A stretch of DNA of 64,000 bases from Chitinophaga eiseniae (GTDB lineage: Bacteria; Bacteroidota; Bacteroidia; Chitinophagales; Chitinophagaceae): positions 248,001-312,000 of the forward strand of contig NZ_FUWZ01000006.1 in NCBI RefSeq assembly GCF_900167135.1, written 5' to 3'. Made by a program: the position numbers and the translations under genes. Shown piece by piece: positions 51,233 to 59,565 of the stretch. The notes beneath the pieces were generated by a model. The model was not told where the DNA came from. It worked only from the letters and a program-made list of their open reading frames with translations, and did no database searches. Numbering within the stretch: position 1 is the stretch's first letter; the number at the start of each line of letters is the position of its first letter.

Positions 51233-52183
51233 ATGAAAGCCATAGCCGTATCTGAATTTAAAGGTATCCCGACTTTGATGGATTTGCCCAGGCCCGACGT
51301 AAGGCCCGGTACTGTACTCGTTAAGGTACAGGCAGCAGGTATCAATCCCTTCGACTGGAAAATGATTGACGGGATCATGAATAATGGAAAAACACCGCAT
51401 CAGTTTCCGCTGATCATGGGAGTGGACGGCGCCGGCGTGATAGAAGAAGTGGGAGAAGGGGTGACACACTTCAAAAAAGGAGACCTCGTTTATGGACAGT
51501 TCATTCATATGCCGATAGGTGAAGGCTCTTACGCGGAATATGCCATTGTACCCGAGAAAGCGGGGCTTACGATGGCCCCCATGAGAATAAGCCCTGAGGA
51601 AGCGGCAGCGGTGCCCACCTCCGGTATGACCGCCCTGCAGATGATCGACAAACTGAAGCTGCAGAAAGGGGATGTGGTCCTGATCAACGGCGCTACAGGC
51701 GGCGTGGGTTCGTTCGCTACGCAGATAGCGGCTGCAAAAGGCCTGAAAGTGATCGCCACCGTGGGAGATGAGGCCGGTGCTAAACGGATGCATCAGCTGG
51801 GAGCGGCCGTCACCATCAATTATAAAAAGGCGCCGCTGGCCGACCAGGTGAAAGCGAAGTTCCCGCAGGGGATTGACGGACTGATTGACATGGTGAGCGA
51901 TAAAGCCGGTTTTGAAAACAACCTGCAGCTGGTAAAAGAAGGGGGTGGGGCATTTACCACTTTATTCGTCGCCGACGACGAAGCATTGAAGGCGAGGAAC
52001 CTGCATGGGGGGAATTTCGAGACGGAAGGAGGCCCGGCAGCGCTGGACCAGCTCTCCCGGCTGATAGACCAGGGCCAGATCAAAGTGCCGGTGGAAAACA
52101 GGATCAGGCTGGAAGACGTGCCGGCTGCTATCGTGGCCAGCCGTGAAGGAAAGGTTACCGGGAAGACCGTGATCATTATGTAA
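51233..52183 (+). CDS. NADPH-dependent MDR-family quinone oxidoreductase
   Basis: A 316-residue medium-chain reductase of the zinc-free quinone-oxidoreductase type. The nucleotide fold has VLINGATGGVGSFATQIAAAKG; the N-terminal substrate part has VQAAGINPFDWKMIDG. Zinc ligands of true alcohol dehydrogenases are absent. The substrate is unknown; roles in quinone or enal detoxification are usual. It begins 32 bases after pnkp on the same strand; read-through from the repair operon is possible but need not be meaningful. Confidence 0.9.
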   Translation: MKAIAVSEFKGIPTLMDLPRPDVRPGTVLVKVQAAGINPFDWKMIDGIMNNGKTPHQFPLIMGVDGAGVIEEVGEGVTHFKKGDLVYGQFIHMPIGEGSYAEYAIVPEKAGLTMAPMRISPEEAAAVPTSGMTALQMIDKLKLQKGDVVLINGATGGVGSFATQIAAAKGLKVIATVGDEAGAKRMHQLGAAVTINYKKAPLADQVKAKFPQGIDGLIDMVSDKAGFENNLQLVKEGGGAFTTLFVADDEALKARNLHGGNFETEGGPAALDQLSRLIDQGQIKVPVENRIRLEDVPAAIVASREGKVTGKTVIIM

Positions 52184-52207
52184 TTACTGGCTGGTTACCA
52201 TAAAAAG

Positions 52208-52243
52208 AAAAAAGCAGTGTAGGTAGGCTACACTGCTTTTTTT
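52208..52243. terminator. bidirectional intrinsic terminator
   Basis: Stem GCAGTGTAG / CTACACTGC (52214-52222, 52228-52236) extended by A/T pairs, with T-runs on both sides. It lies between the convergent oxidoreductase and manA genes. Confidence 0.88.
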
Positions 52244-52260
52244 GTATGCCAGGGTGACGG

Positions 52261-53466
52261 TTATTTAACCGGCACGGTCGCTTTAAATATTTCCACGCTG
52301 GTAGTGGTAGTGATTTCATAGCTTTCGCCGTAGGCGGCCATTACGCACTGTCCTTTGTGGAGGTCCAGCGTGTCGGAGCCTTTGATGGTGGCGGCGCCGC
52401 TCATGACGATCATGATTTCGGCGGCTTTGGCGGTGTAGGTGTACACCTGTCCTGCGCTGATGTTGATTTTGCTCACGACAAAGTCAGGAGCGGGCGTAGG
52501 GTAAATTTTTTCCAGTCCGCCGGAGATGCTGTCACCAGCGAGTATTTTCGGGTGTACCGCTTCAAAACGGGTATGTTTCAGTAGTTCCGGTACATCGATG
52601 TGCTTGGGGGTAAGGCCGCCGCGCAACACGTTGTCTGAGTTGGCCATCAGTTCCACATTCTGGCCTTCGAGGTAGGCGTGCGGGATGCCGGCATCCTGGA
52701 ATACGGCTTGTCCGGGTTGCACATGCATAATATTGAAGAAGTAAATGGAGAAGATGCCTCTGTCGAGATTATCGGCGCCATTCGGATCGTTGAGCACCGC
52801 ACGGGCCGCCCAGAAGGCCGGATCGGATTTGGACAGTTTGCCGGCTTTGTAGTCAGGTATGAGGCGGTCTGTCAGCGGGCGCAGGATAATGTTGGCCAGT
52901 GCCTGCGGCATTTCCATCACGCTTTTATACAGACCATAGTAGCCTTCTTTTTCGTATATGCCTACCAGTGAGGTAAATTCAGGTGTGTCCAGCAATACCT
53001 GTTGCAGTTTATCCTCTGGCAGGAAACCGTGGAGCAGCCAGAATTCGCTGAGGGCCACCATGATTTCCGGTTTGTGGTTGGCATCTTTATAGTTGCGGTC
53101 AGGTGCGTTGAGCGGGATGCCGGCGGCGTTTTCGCGGGCGAACCCTTTTTCCGCTTCTTCTTTGGTGGGATGCACCTGGATGGACAGCATGTCTTTTACG
53201 TCCAGTATTTTAAAGAGATAAGGCAGTTCCTGGAACTGTTGCCATACCTGTGGTCCTACGATGCCTGCCGGGTCTTGCTGTATCAGTTCATTCATGGGCA
53301 CCGGGCCATTGCTGGTGGTAATAGCGGAAGGCGCGCTCGGATGTGCGCCCATCCAGTATTCTGCACTGGGTTTTTCTGATGGGGCTATTCCCAGCAAAGC
53401 AGGGATGTAAGTAGATCCACCCCAGGCATAATGCTGAATCTTTCCATCCAGTCTGAATAATTTCAT
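52261..53466 (-). CDS. manA: class I mannose-6-phosphate isomerase
   Basis: A 401-residue zinc isomerase that interconverts mannose 6-phosphate and fructose 6-phosphate. The metal site is visible in SIQVHPTKEEAEKGF and NHKPEIMVAL, plus FQDAGIPHAYLEGQNVELMANSDNVLRGGLT. N-terminal IQHYAWGGSTYIPALLG is typical of the class I form. It supplies mannose precursors or degrades mannose. Single gene. Confidence 0.95.
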   Translation of the reverse strand: MKLFRLDGKIQHYAWGGSTYIPALLGIAPSEKPSAEYWMGAHPSAPSAITTSNGPVPMNELIQQDPAGIVGPQVWQQFQELPYLFKILDVKDMLSIQVHPTKEEAEKGFARENAAGIPLNAPDRNYKDANHKPEIMVALSEFWLLHGFLPEDKLQQVLLDTPEFTSLVGIYEKEGYYGLYKSVMEMPQALANIILRPLTDRLIPDYKAGKLSKSDPAFWAARAVLNDPNGADNLDRGIFSIYFFNIMHVQPGQAVFQDAGIPHAYLEGQNVELMANSDNVLRGGLTPKHIDVPELLKHTRFEAVHPKILAGDSISGGLEKIYPTPAPDFVVSKINISAGQVYTYTAKAAEIMIVMSGAATIKGSDTLDLHKGQCVMAAYGESYEITTTTSVEIFKATVPVK

Positions 53467-53679
53467 AAAGACGATTTACGGGTTTATGGTTTTAACGGTT
53501 TGTTCATCGTTCGTGTCCGCGGCAGTCACGCTGCGATCAGCGGGCGGTGATAACCCAGTGCAAATTACTGTCAAATTATTCAGATTTTTAAGCCCCACGT
53601 CGCTAAATAGTTGAAAAGCAACAGACTGACGCTGAAAATGTGTATCTTAAAGGGGATTGTTTGTTAAACCATTTTCCCG

Positions 53680-54027
53680 ATGCACCCACAGGAAACAGGA
53701 CAGGAAGGTGAAAGGATTGCGCAGGAATATGTGCGCCGCTTTTGTACCATCCGTCATACCAATTGGAAATGCGGCCGAAAAGAGATTGATATCATTGCCG
53801 AAAACGGCGGCACGCTTTTTTTTATTGAAGTCAAAGCCCGGAACGGCGATCGTTTCGGTTGGCCGGAGGAGGCGGTGGACCGCAGGAAACAGGCGCATAT
53901 ACAGCTGGTGGCCGCAGCTTACCTCGAGTACTTCCATCTTTATCCGGAGGCGATCCGCTTTGATATTATTGCTGTTACTTTTACTGCGGCGGGGCATGAA
54001 CTGTTGCACCTGCGGGACGTGTTCTGA
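53680..54027 (+). CDS. yraN: YraN family (UPF0102) endonuclease-fold protein
   Basis: A 115-residue protein with a restriction-endonuclease-like fold: GQEGERIAQEYV, then the PD-(D/E)xK-type core KEIDIIAENGGTLFFIEVKAR and the C-terminal helix RRKQAHIQLVAAAYL. The family is widespread but its role is not settled. Start at the ATG after AAACCATTTTCCCG. Confidence 0.93.
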   Translation: MHPQETGQEGERIAQEYVRRFCTIRHTNWKCGRKEIDIIAENGGTLFFIEVKARNGDRFGWPEEAVDRRKQAHIQLVAAAYLEYFHLYPEAIRFDIIAVTFTAAGHELLHLRDVF

Positions 54028-54341
54028 GTCCGGCTGAATTAACAAGTTAGGGTTTACATCGATTGCAGAAAATCTGTGAGCTGAGGTTCAGGGGATAAAG
54101 GGGGCGACGTCCTCATTGGGCGTGTTTTAGCAACGTATTACGTTAACCAATACTTAACAAAATAAACACTTATAATCTATGTTTAATAAAAAGATATTTT
54201 ATATCTTTGCCGTGCAAAAAAAATGACCCCTGTGATGTTATCACAAACCCGTTTTAAACCGGGTCAGCTATCATAATCATCTCCCTGGAAAAACTCCGTA
54301 CAACACCTTTGAAGGTATTGTTCATCATAAAAACTATTATT
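54028..54341 (+). promoter_or_regulatory. long leader region with promoter, two hairpins and a short reading frame
   Basis: 314 bases without an annotated gene. A -7 box TATCTTTG lies at 54202-54209. The following leader holds the perfect hairpin TGTGATGTTATCACA (54231-54245) and a 5-base stem ACCCG/CGGGT (54247-54264). A 17-codon frame (54223-54276) spans both hairpins. Whether it is translated is not known. Confidence 0.45.
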
Positions 54342-54665
54342 ATGAACTTATGGAGCTTGATGGTATTTATTCAACAGACAGTGGGAGCGGTAGCGGTCAA
54401 CAGCAGCTTACCGTGCAGGATCATCCAGGAACAGCCTTATAGCGGGCGTCTCTTTGTGCAGATGGAAACAGTGGAAGGAGAAGAGAACCTGTTACTGACA
54501 ATTTTCGACAATCATCACTCACCTGTGCGCATGATCCCAATTGCGCAAAACAGTCTGCCAGCGGGGCAACTGGTATGTCTGACCGGATTATCAGCCGGAG
54601 AATATATTGCCCGTGTAACCGTGGCCGGAAGGGTCGCAGAGAAAAATATCGAAATAAGACAGTAA
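54342..54665 (+). CDS. small hypothetical exported protein
   Basis: A 107-residue protein I cannot place in a named family. An N-terminal hydrophobic helix (LWSLMVFIQQTVGAVAV) looks like a weak signal or anchor. The rest reads as a small beta-sandwich: GRLFVQMETVEGEENLLLTIFDNH, then LPAGQLVCLTGLSAGEYIARVTVAGRVAEKNIEI. This resembles the C-terminal beta-strand modules of secreted Bacteroidota proteins that carry sorting domains, but it is much shorter. The frame opens at 54309; the ATG at 54342 gives the hydrophobic start. Confidence 0.6.
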   Translation: MNLWSLMVFIQQTVGAVAVNSSLPCRIIQEQPYSGRLFVQMETVEGEENLLLTIFDNHHSPVRMIPIAQNSLPAGQLVCLTGLSAGEYIARVTVAGRVAEKNIEIRQ

Positions 54666-54696
54666 AGCTGTCTTAATGCTTTCGGGAGTCATATGG

Positions 54697-54790
54697 ATTT
54701 GGGGATTTTTTGATTTACGATTTTTTGATTTCTGGCAGACTACATTTGTTCCCCAAAATCAAAAAATCGTAAATCGAAAAATCCCCAAAT
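54697..54790. repeat. inverted repeat, copy B of a dispersed family
   Basis: Arms of 35 bases (54697-54731, 54756-54790) pair with a single mismatch around a 24-base loop. Each arm holds TTTACGATTTTTTGATTT, also present in the arms at 18406-18467. It lies between the convergent small exported protein and purB and probably ends both. Confidence 0.82.
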
Positions 54791-54793
54791 TAT

Positions 54794-56131
54794 TTACCAG
54801 AGGCCGGTATAGTTATGCGGCGTAATGGCTTTCAGTTCTTTTTTCAGCGCTGCGCTGATTTTCAGACCATCAATGAATTTATGCATGCTCTTCTGGGTGA
54901 TATGTTCACCGCCACGGGTCAGTTCTTTCAGTGCTTCATATGGCTGCGGATAATTCTCCCGGCGCAATACGGTCTGAATAGCTTCTGCTACCACGGCCCA
55001 GTTGTTTTCCAGGTCTTCTTTCAGCTTGGCTTCATTGAGAATCAGTTTATCCAGTCCTTTCTGGATAGACTTGGTGGCCAGCAGTGTATGACCGAAAGGC
55101 ACGCCTACATTGCGGAGCACCGTGGAGTCGGTGAGATCGCGCTGTAAACGGGAGATGGGCAGTTTAGCGCTCAGGTGCTCGAACACGGCATTGGCGATAC
55201 CAAGGTTGCCTTCTGCGTTTTCGAAATCGATCGGGTTTACTTTGTGCGGCATCGCGGAGGACCCTACTTCGTTCTTTTTGATTTTCTGTTTGAAGTAGTC
55301 CATAGAGATGTAAGTCCACACGTCGCGGCAGAAATCAATCAGGATATTGTTCACCCGTTTGAGGGCATCAAACTGGGCGGCGATGTTATCATAATGTTCA
55401 ATCTGGGTGGTATACTTCATCCTTTGCAGGCCGAGGGTATTGTTCACAAACTTCTCTCCGAATTTTTCCCAGTTGATTTTAGGGAAGGCTACGTTGTGGG
55501 CGTTGAAGTTACCGGTAGCGCCGCCGAACTTGGCAGCGAACGGAATTTCTCCCAGCAGTTTGATTTGTCCTTCAAGGCGTTCTACAAACACCAGTATTTC
55601 CTTGCCCAGGATGGTAGGAGATGCCGGTTGGCCGTGGGTACGGGCCAGCATAGGCACTTTCATCCAGGATTCGCCCAGCTTTCTGAGGGCCAGTACCAGG
55701 TTGGCCAGCGCAGGCATGTACACATGTTCAACGGCGTCTTTCCATAACAGCGGGGTAGCGGTGTTGTTCACGTCCTGGGAGGTCAGGCCAAAGTGTACCC
55801 ACTCCAGCTTGTCTTCCAGGCCGAGGTTCTTCAGCTCATTTTTCAGGAAGTACTCTACTGCCTTCACGTCGTGGTTGGTGATTTTCTCGGTGTCTTTGAT
55901 CAGCTGTGCGTGCTCAATGGTAAACTCCTGGTAGATCTTGCGCAGGGAAGCGTATTTGGCCTTGGGCAAGGTAAACAGCTTCTGTTCAGACAGCGCAATA
56001 AAATATTCCACCTCTACCATCACACGGTAACGGATCAACGCAAATTCGGAAAAATAGCCCGCAAGCTCGTCCAGTTGCTTACGATAGCGCCCATCCAGCG
56101 GGGAAATGGCAGTTAATGGTTGTAGTTGCAT
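54794..56131 (-). CDS. purB: adenylosuccinate lyase
   Basis: A 445-residue lyase for two steps of purine synthesis (SAICAR and adenylosuccinate cleavage). The fumarase-superfamily signature GSSAMPHKVNPIDFENAEGN is present, with VHFGLTSQDVNNTA and the catalytic histidine segment ARTHGQPASPTILGKE. The C-terminal part ends PHNYTGLW. The length suits the E. coli-like form. Its start codon lies opposite the mqnA leader. Confidence 0.97.
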   Translation of the reverse strand: MQLQPLTAISPLDGRYRKQLDELAGYFSEFALIRYRVMVEVEYFIALSEQKLFTLPKAKYASLRKIYQEFTIEHAQLIKDTEKITNHDVKAVEYFLKNELKNLGLEDKLEWVHFGLTSQDVNNTATPLLWKDAVEHVYMPALANLVLALRKLGESWMKVPMLARTHGQPASPTILGKEILVFVERLEGQIKLLGEIPFAAKFGGATGNFNAHNVAFPKINWEKFGEKFVNNTLGLQRMKYTTQIEHYDNIAAQFDALKRVNNILIDFCRDVWTYISMDYFKQKIKKNEVGSSAMPHKVNPIDFENAEGNLGIANAVFEHLSAKLPISRLQRDLTDSTVLRNVGVPFGHTLLATKSIQKGLDKLILNEAKLKEDLENNWAVVAEAIQTVLRRENYPQPYEALKELTRGGEHITQKSMHKFIDGLKISAALKKELKAITPHNYTGLW

Positions 56132-56244
56132 AATATATATGTATTCCAGTTTTTACAAAAAAGCCTGCGGGAAAAACAAGGCCGCCTTTACCACCTGTTT
56201 TCAGGGGGAAATCAGGATTTGGAACTTGTTATCCGGGATTTAGT

Positions 56245-56252
56245 TACTTTTG
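56245..56252 (+). promoter_or_regulatory. -7 element TACTTTTG of mqnA
   Basis: Exact TAnnTTTG match; transcription would start near 56259, 14 bases before the TTG codon chosen as the mqnA start. Confidence 0.65.
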
Positions 56253-56272
56253 CAGCTTCAAAATTACTGAAA

Positions 56273-57022
56273 TTGGAACGGAAAGTAAAAGTTGCGGCTG
56301 TAAGTTATTTGAATACGAAGCCTTTATTATACGGATTCAGGAATCATCCGGTAATGGAACAGATGGAATTGTCAGTGGATTATCCTGCTAAAATCGCCCA
56401 GCAGCTGATAGATGGTGAGGTAGATGTGGCCCTTGTGCCGGTGGCTATTATCCCTAAACTGAACGAACACCATATTATAGCGGACTACGGTATTGGCGCA
56501 GAAGGCCCGGTGGCCTCCGTATGCCTCTACAGCGATGTGCCCCTGAACGAAATTAAACGGATCTACCTGGACTACCAGAGCCGTACCTCTGTAGCCCTGC
56601 TGAAAATACTGGTAAAAGAACACTGGAAGCTGGACGTGGAGCTGGTGCCCACCACCGGCGACTATGAGGACAAAATCAAAGGTACCGACGCCGGACTCGT
56701 CATTGGCGACCGCGCCCTGGCACAACGGAAAGTGTCTCCTTTTATTTTTGACCTCGCCGAACACTGGATGCGCTTTACCAGCCTGCCTTTCCTCTTTGCG
56801 GCATGGATCAGCAACAAACAGCTGCCGGAGGATTTCATACAACAGTTCAACGACGCGACCAGCATCGGCATCAAAAATATTCCTGCCGTGGTAGCGGAGA
56901 ACCCGTACGACTTGTACGACCTTACCACTTATTACGTGCATAACCTCAGCTATCCGATCACCCCGGCCAAACGCCAGGGTATGCAGAAGTTCCTGTCCTA
57001 TATCCGGGACCTGGGAATTTAA
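56273..57022 (+). CDS. mqnA: menaquinone biosynthesis chorismate dehydratase (MqnA/MqnD family)
   Basis: A 249-residue enzyme of the futalosine menaquinone route. Family segments are KVKVAAVSYLNTKPLLYGF, LIDGEVDVALVPVAIIP, EGPVASVCLYSDVP, YLDYQSRTSVALLKIL and GLVIGDRA. The MqnA/MqnD fold is that of a periplasmic-binding protein; the SYLNTKP start and lack of MqnD-specific marks favour MqnA. The frame extends upstream to 56126, overlapping the divergent purB start with non-conserved residues. The TTG at 56273 sits just after a promoter box and before ERKVKVAAVSYLN, so it is preferred. Confidence 0.85.
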   Translation: MERKVKVAAVSYLNTKPLLYGFRNHPVMEQMELSVDYPAKIAQQLIDGEVDVALVPVAIIPKLNEHHIIADYGIGAEGPVASVCLYSDVPLNEIKRIYLDYQSRTSVALLKILVKEHWKLDVELVPTTGDYEDKIKGTDAGLVIGDRALAQRKVSPFIFDLAEHWMRFTSLPFLFAAWISNKQLPEDFIQQFNDATSIGIKNIPAVVAENPYDLYDLTTYYVHNLSYPITPAKRQGMQKFLSYIRDLGI

Positions 57023-57038
57023 GGACAGCTTATCTGAT

Positions 57039-57080
57039 TAATTAAAATGCCATGAAATCCCTTTCATGGCATTTTAATTA
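57039..57080. terminator. perfect hairpin after mqnA
   Basis: Arms TAATTAAAATGCCATGAAA and TTTCATGGCATTTTAATTA pair perfectly over 19 bases with loop TCCC. The A/T flanks can serve either strand. Confidence 0.75.
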
Positions 57081-57127
57081 ATGCGCAAATGAGTTAACTT
57101 CATAGTTCAACAAATACTCCCGCGGTC

Positions 57128-57787
57128 ATGAGAATCGGTATCCTCGGCAGTGGTCCTGTTGGGCTCACGCTTGGCAAAGGTCTTATTCAGACGGGCCACC
57201 ATATTACGATTGGTACCCGTAACCCTGCCAGGGAGGGATTACAGCAATGGGTCCGGCAACAGGGGCAGCAGGCCGCTGCCGGTACCTTCCGCCAGGCTGC
57301 TGAATTCGGGGAACTGATCATCATCTGCACCAGCTGGCCCGGCACTAAAAAAGCCATCGAGGCTGCCGGCATCTGGAACTTCAAAGGCAAAACCGTCGTA
57401 GATGTGACCAACCCCGTAGATGGCAAAGGGCCCGATGAACACGGCCGTCTTAACCTGCTGGTCGGACATACCAACTCCGCCGGTGAACAGATACAGGCCT
57501 GGCTTCCCCCGGATGCCAGGGTAGTAAAAGCCCTTAGCTGTATCGGATACCAGCACATGCTGTCCCCCGATTTTACAGAAGGTTCTCCCACTATGTTCAT
57601 CGCCGGCAACAACCCCGAAGCGAAACAAACTGTCGTAGACCTGCTCAATGAGTTTGGCTGGAAAGATGTTGCAGACATGGGGCACATCGAAATGAGCCGC
57701 AGTATAGAACCGCTGGCCGTATTATGGACCGCCTACGGGTATCTGCATAACAGCAGCGGACACGCGTTTAAATTATTAAAGAAGTAA
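57128..57787 (+). CDS. NAD(P)-binding F420/NADPH oxidoreductase-like protein
   Basis: A 219-residue Rossmann protein. The dinucleotide motif GILGSGPVGLTLGKGL opens the chain, TIGTRNP follows with the phosphate-binding arginine, and VVDVTNPVDGKG plus VVKALSCIGYQHML are typical of the F420:NADP-like group found in many bacteria that lack F420. The natural substrate is unknown. Confidence 0.87.
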   Translation: MRIGILGSGPVGLTLGKGLIQTGHHITIGTRNPAREGLQQWVRQQGQQAAAGTFRQAAEFGELIIICTSWPGTKKAIEAAGIWNFKGKTVVDVTNPVDGKGPDEHGRLNLLVGHTNSAGEQIQAWLPPDARVVKALSCIGYQHMLSPDFTEGSPTMFIAGNNPEAKQTVVDLLNEFGWKDVADMGHIEMSRSIEPLAVLWTAYGYLHNSSGHAFKLLKK

Positions 57788-57802
57788 GGTATACATCTAC
57801 CT

Positions 57803-57844
57803 AAAGCAAAGCGGGTGACATACTATGTTACCCGCTTTGCTTTT
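57803..57844. terminator. bidirectional intrinsic terminator
   Basis: Arms AAAGCAAAGCGGGTGACATA and TATGTTACCCGCTTTGCTTT pair with one mismatch and almost no loop. It separates the oxidoreductase gene from the convergent M1 peptidase gene. Confidence 0.85.
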
Positions 57845-57870
57845 ATACTATATACAGTGTATTTCTCCCG

Positions 57871-59520
57871 CTATTTATTATCTGTCGCCTCTCTTTTCTT
57901 TACATGGATATAAAACCCTTTGTCCACTTCAAACTGATTCGGGTCAGGCAGGGTGATGCTGGCGGTGCGCCAGCTGGTAGCGGGATAGATCAGTTTATAT
58001 CCGTTCTCGCTCAGCTTAACGCGCACGGGCATATTAAAATCCTTCACACAGTTGATCCAGCGATATTGTACCTGTTGACCGATGATCCGATACTCCAGCG
58101 TAGGAATGATCGTGTCCCGCAGGTACTGGTCGAAAACGCGGCCCAGGTCGAAGCCGGCGGCGTTACTCATAAACCGCTCCACTTCCCGGGTGGTCACCGT
58201 TTTGTGATAGAATGTTTTGTTCAGGCCTCTCAGCATCTGGCGGAAAGCTTCGTCGTTGTTCATGACCAGCCGGATGTTGTGGATCATATTGGCGCCCTTG
58301 GGGTACATATCGGCACTGCCTTCTGCATTCACACCATAAGGTCCGATGATCGGAACATCATTTTTAATGATCTGGCGGATACCGGCCACATATTCCTCGC
58401 CGGCTTTCATACCGTACTGGCATTGGGTGAACAGCGTTTCGGAGTAGTTGGTGAAAGACTCATGTATCCACATATCGGCAATGTCTTTGCTGGTGATGCT
58501 GTTGCCAAACCATTCATGGCCGCTTTCATGAATAATGAGGAAGTCCCATTTGAGGCCCCAGCCGGTGCCGGAAAGGTCACGGCCCATGTAGCCCATCTTG
58601 AATTTGTTGCCATAGGCAACAGCGCTCTGATGCTCCATCCCCAGGAACGGTGTTTCTACAAGTTTATAGGAATCTTTATAGAAGGGGTATTTGCCAAACC
58701 AGTACTCAAAACACTTGAGCATGGGTTTCACCACTTTAAAATGTTCTTTCGCCTTGTCCACGTTGTAGTCCAGCACCCAGTAGCTCAGGTCCAGTTTACC
58801 GCCTTCGCCGGAGTAGGTGTCTTTTATTTCGCTGTAGTGCCCCACATTGATGGCCACGTCATAGTTGTTAATAGGGTTGCTGACATACCAGGTGTAGGTG
58901 ACCGTTCCGTCAGGGTTATCTGTTTTTTTCTTCAGCCGTCCGTTGGACACGTCGGTCATTTCAGCCGGCACGGTCACATGGATGCTCATATTCTCCGGCT
59001 CGTCGCTCTGGTGGTCTTTGTTGGGCCACCAGGCACTGGCGCCGAAGTGCTGCACAGCAGTTGCCACCCACGGGCGTTGCTGTTCATCCCGTGCCCATAC
59101 CACGCCGCCGTCCCAGGGAGCGTTTTTAGCTTTATGCGGTTTGCCGCTATAAAATACGGTGAGGTGCCTGGTTTTATTTTTTACCTGCGGAGATTTCATC
59201 CTCACCATCCAGGCGTTACCGTTGCGGGTAAAGGGCAGTGAGTGTTTGTCCTGCAGGATGCTGTCGATCACCATCGGTACCTGCAGGTCTATCTGCATCA
59301 CCGTATCCGGTTTCAGCACTTTATAGGTAATGGTATTGAATCCGCTGAAGGTGCTGTCTTCCAGGTGGACCTGTACATGGAGGTCATAGGAGGTCACATC
59401 CCACCAGGCTCTTTCTTTGGTGATAGAGCCCCGTAAGGTATCTGCTTTGGTGAATGGTTGCTGGGCACTGACGGTACCGGCTGTCAGCAGTGCCATACAA
59501 AACATGGTAATGCCACGCAT
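57871..59520 (-). CDS. M1 family aminopeptidase-like metallopeptidase
   Basis: A 549-residue exported zinc peptidase. Signal peptide MRGITMFCMALLTAGTVSAQ, an N-terminal M1 beta domain, then GMEH (in LGMEHQSAVAYG) in place of GxMEN, the zinc motif HESGH and, 18 residues on, the third ligand in WIHESFTNYSE. A catalytic tyrosine is likely in NMIHNIRLVM or nearby. The protein lacks the long C-terminal helical domain of PepN. It differs from the 37985-39838 paralogue, which has HEIFH. Confidence 0.93.
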   Translation of the reverse strand: MRGITMFCMALLTAGTVSAQQPFTKADTLRGSITKERAWWDVTSYDLHVQVHLEDSTFSGFNTITYKVLKPDTVMQIDLQVPMVIDSILQDKHSLPFTRNGNAWMVRMKSPQVKNKTRHLTVFYSGKPHKAKNAPWDGGVVWARDEQQRPWVATAVQHFGASAWWPNKDHQSDEPENMSIHVTVPAEMTDVSNGRLKKKTDNPDGTVTYTWYVSNPINNYDVAINVGHYSEIKDTYSGEGGKLDLSYWVLDYNVDKAKEHFKVVKPMLKCFEYWFGKYPFYKDSYKLVETPFLGMEHQSAVAYGNKFKMGYMGRDLSGTGWGLKWDFLIIHESGHEWFGNSITSKDIADMWIHESFTNYSETLFTQCQYGMKAGEEYVAGIRQIIKNDVPIIGPYGVNAEGSADMYPKGANMIHNIRLVMNNDEAFRQMLRGLNKTFYHKTVTTREVERFMSNAAGFDLGRVFDQYLRDTIIPTLEYRIIGQQVQYRWINCVKDFNMPVRVKLSENGYKLIYPATSWRTASITLPDPNQFEVDKGFYIHVKKREATDNK

Positions 59521-59565
59521 AATTAATGAGCTATTTTATGCGGAAAGATATTAATTTACTGCCAA

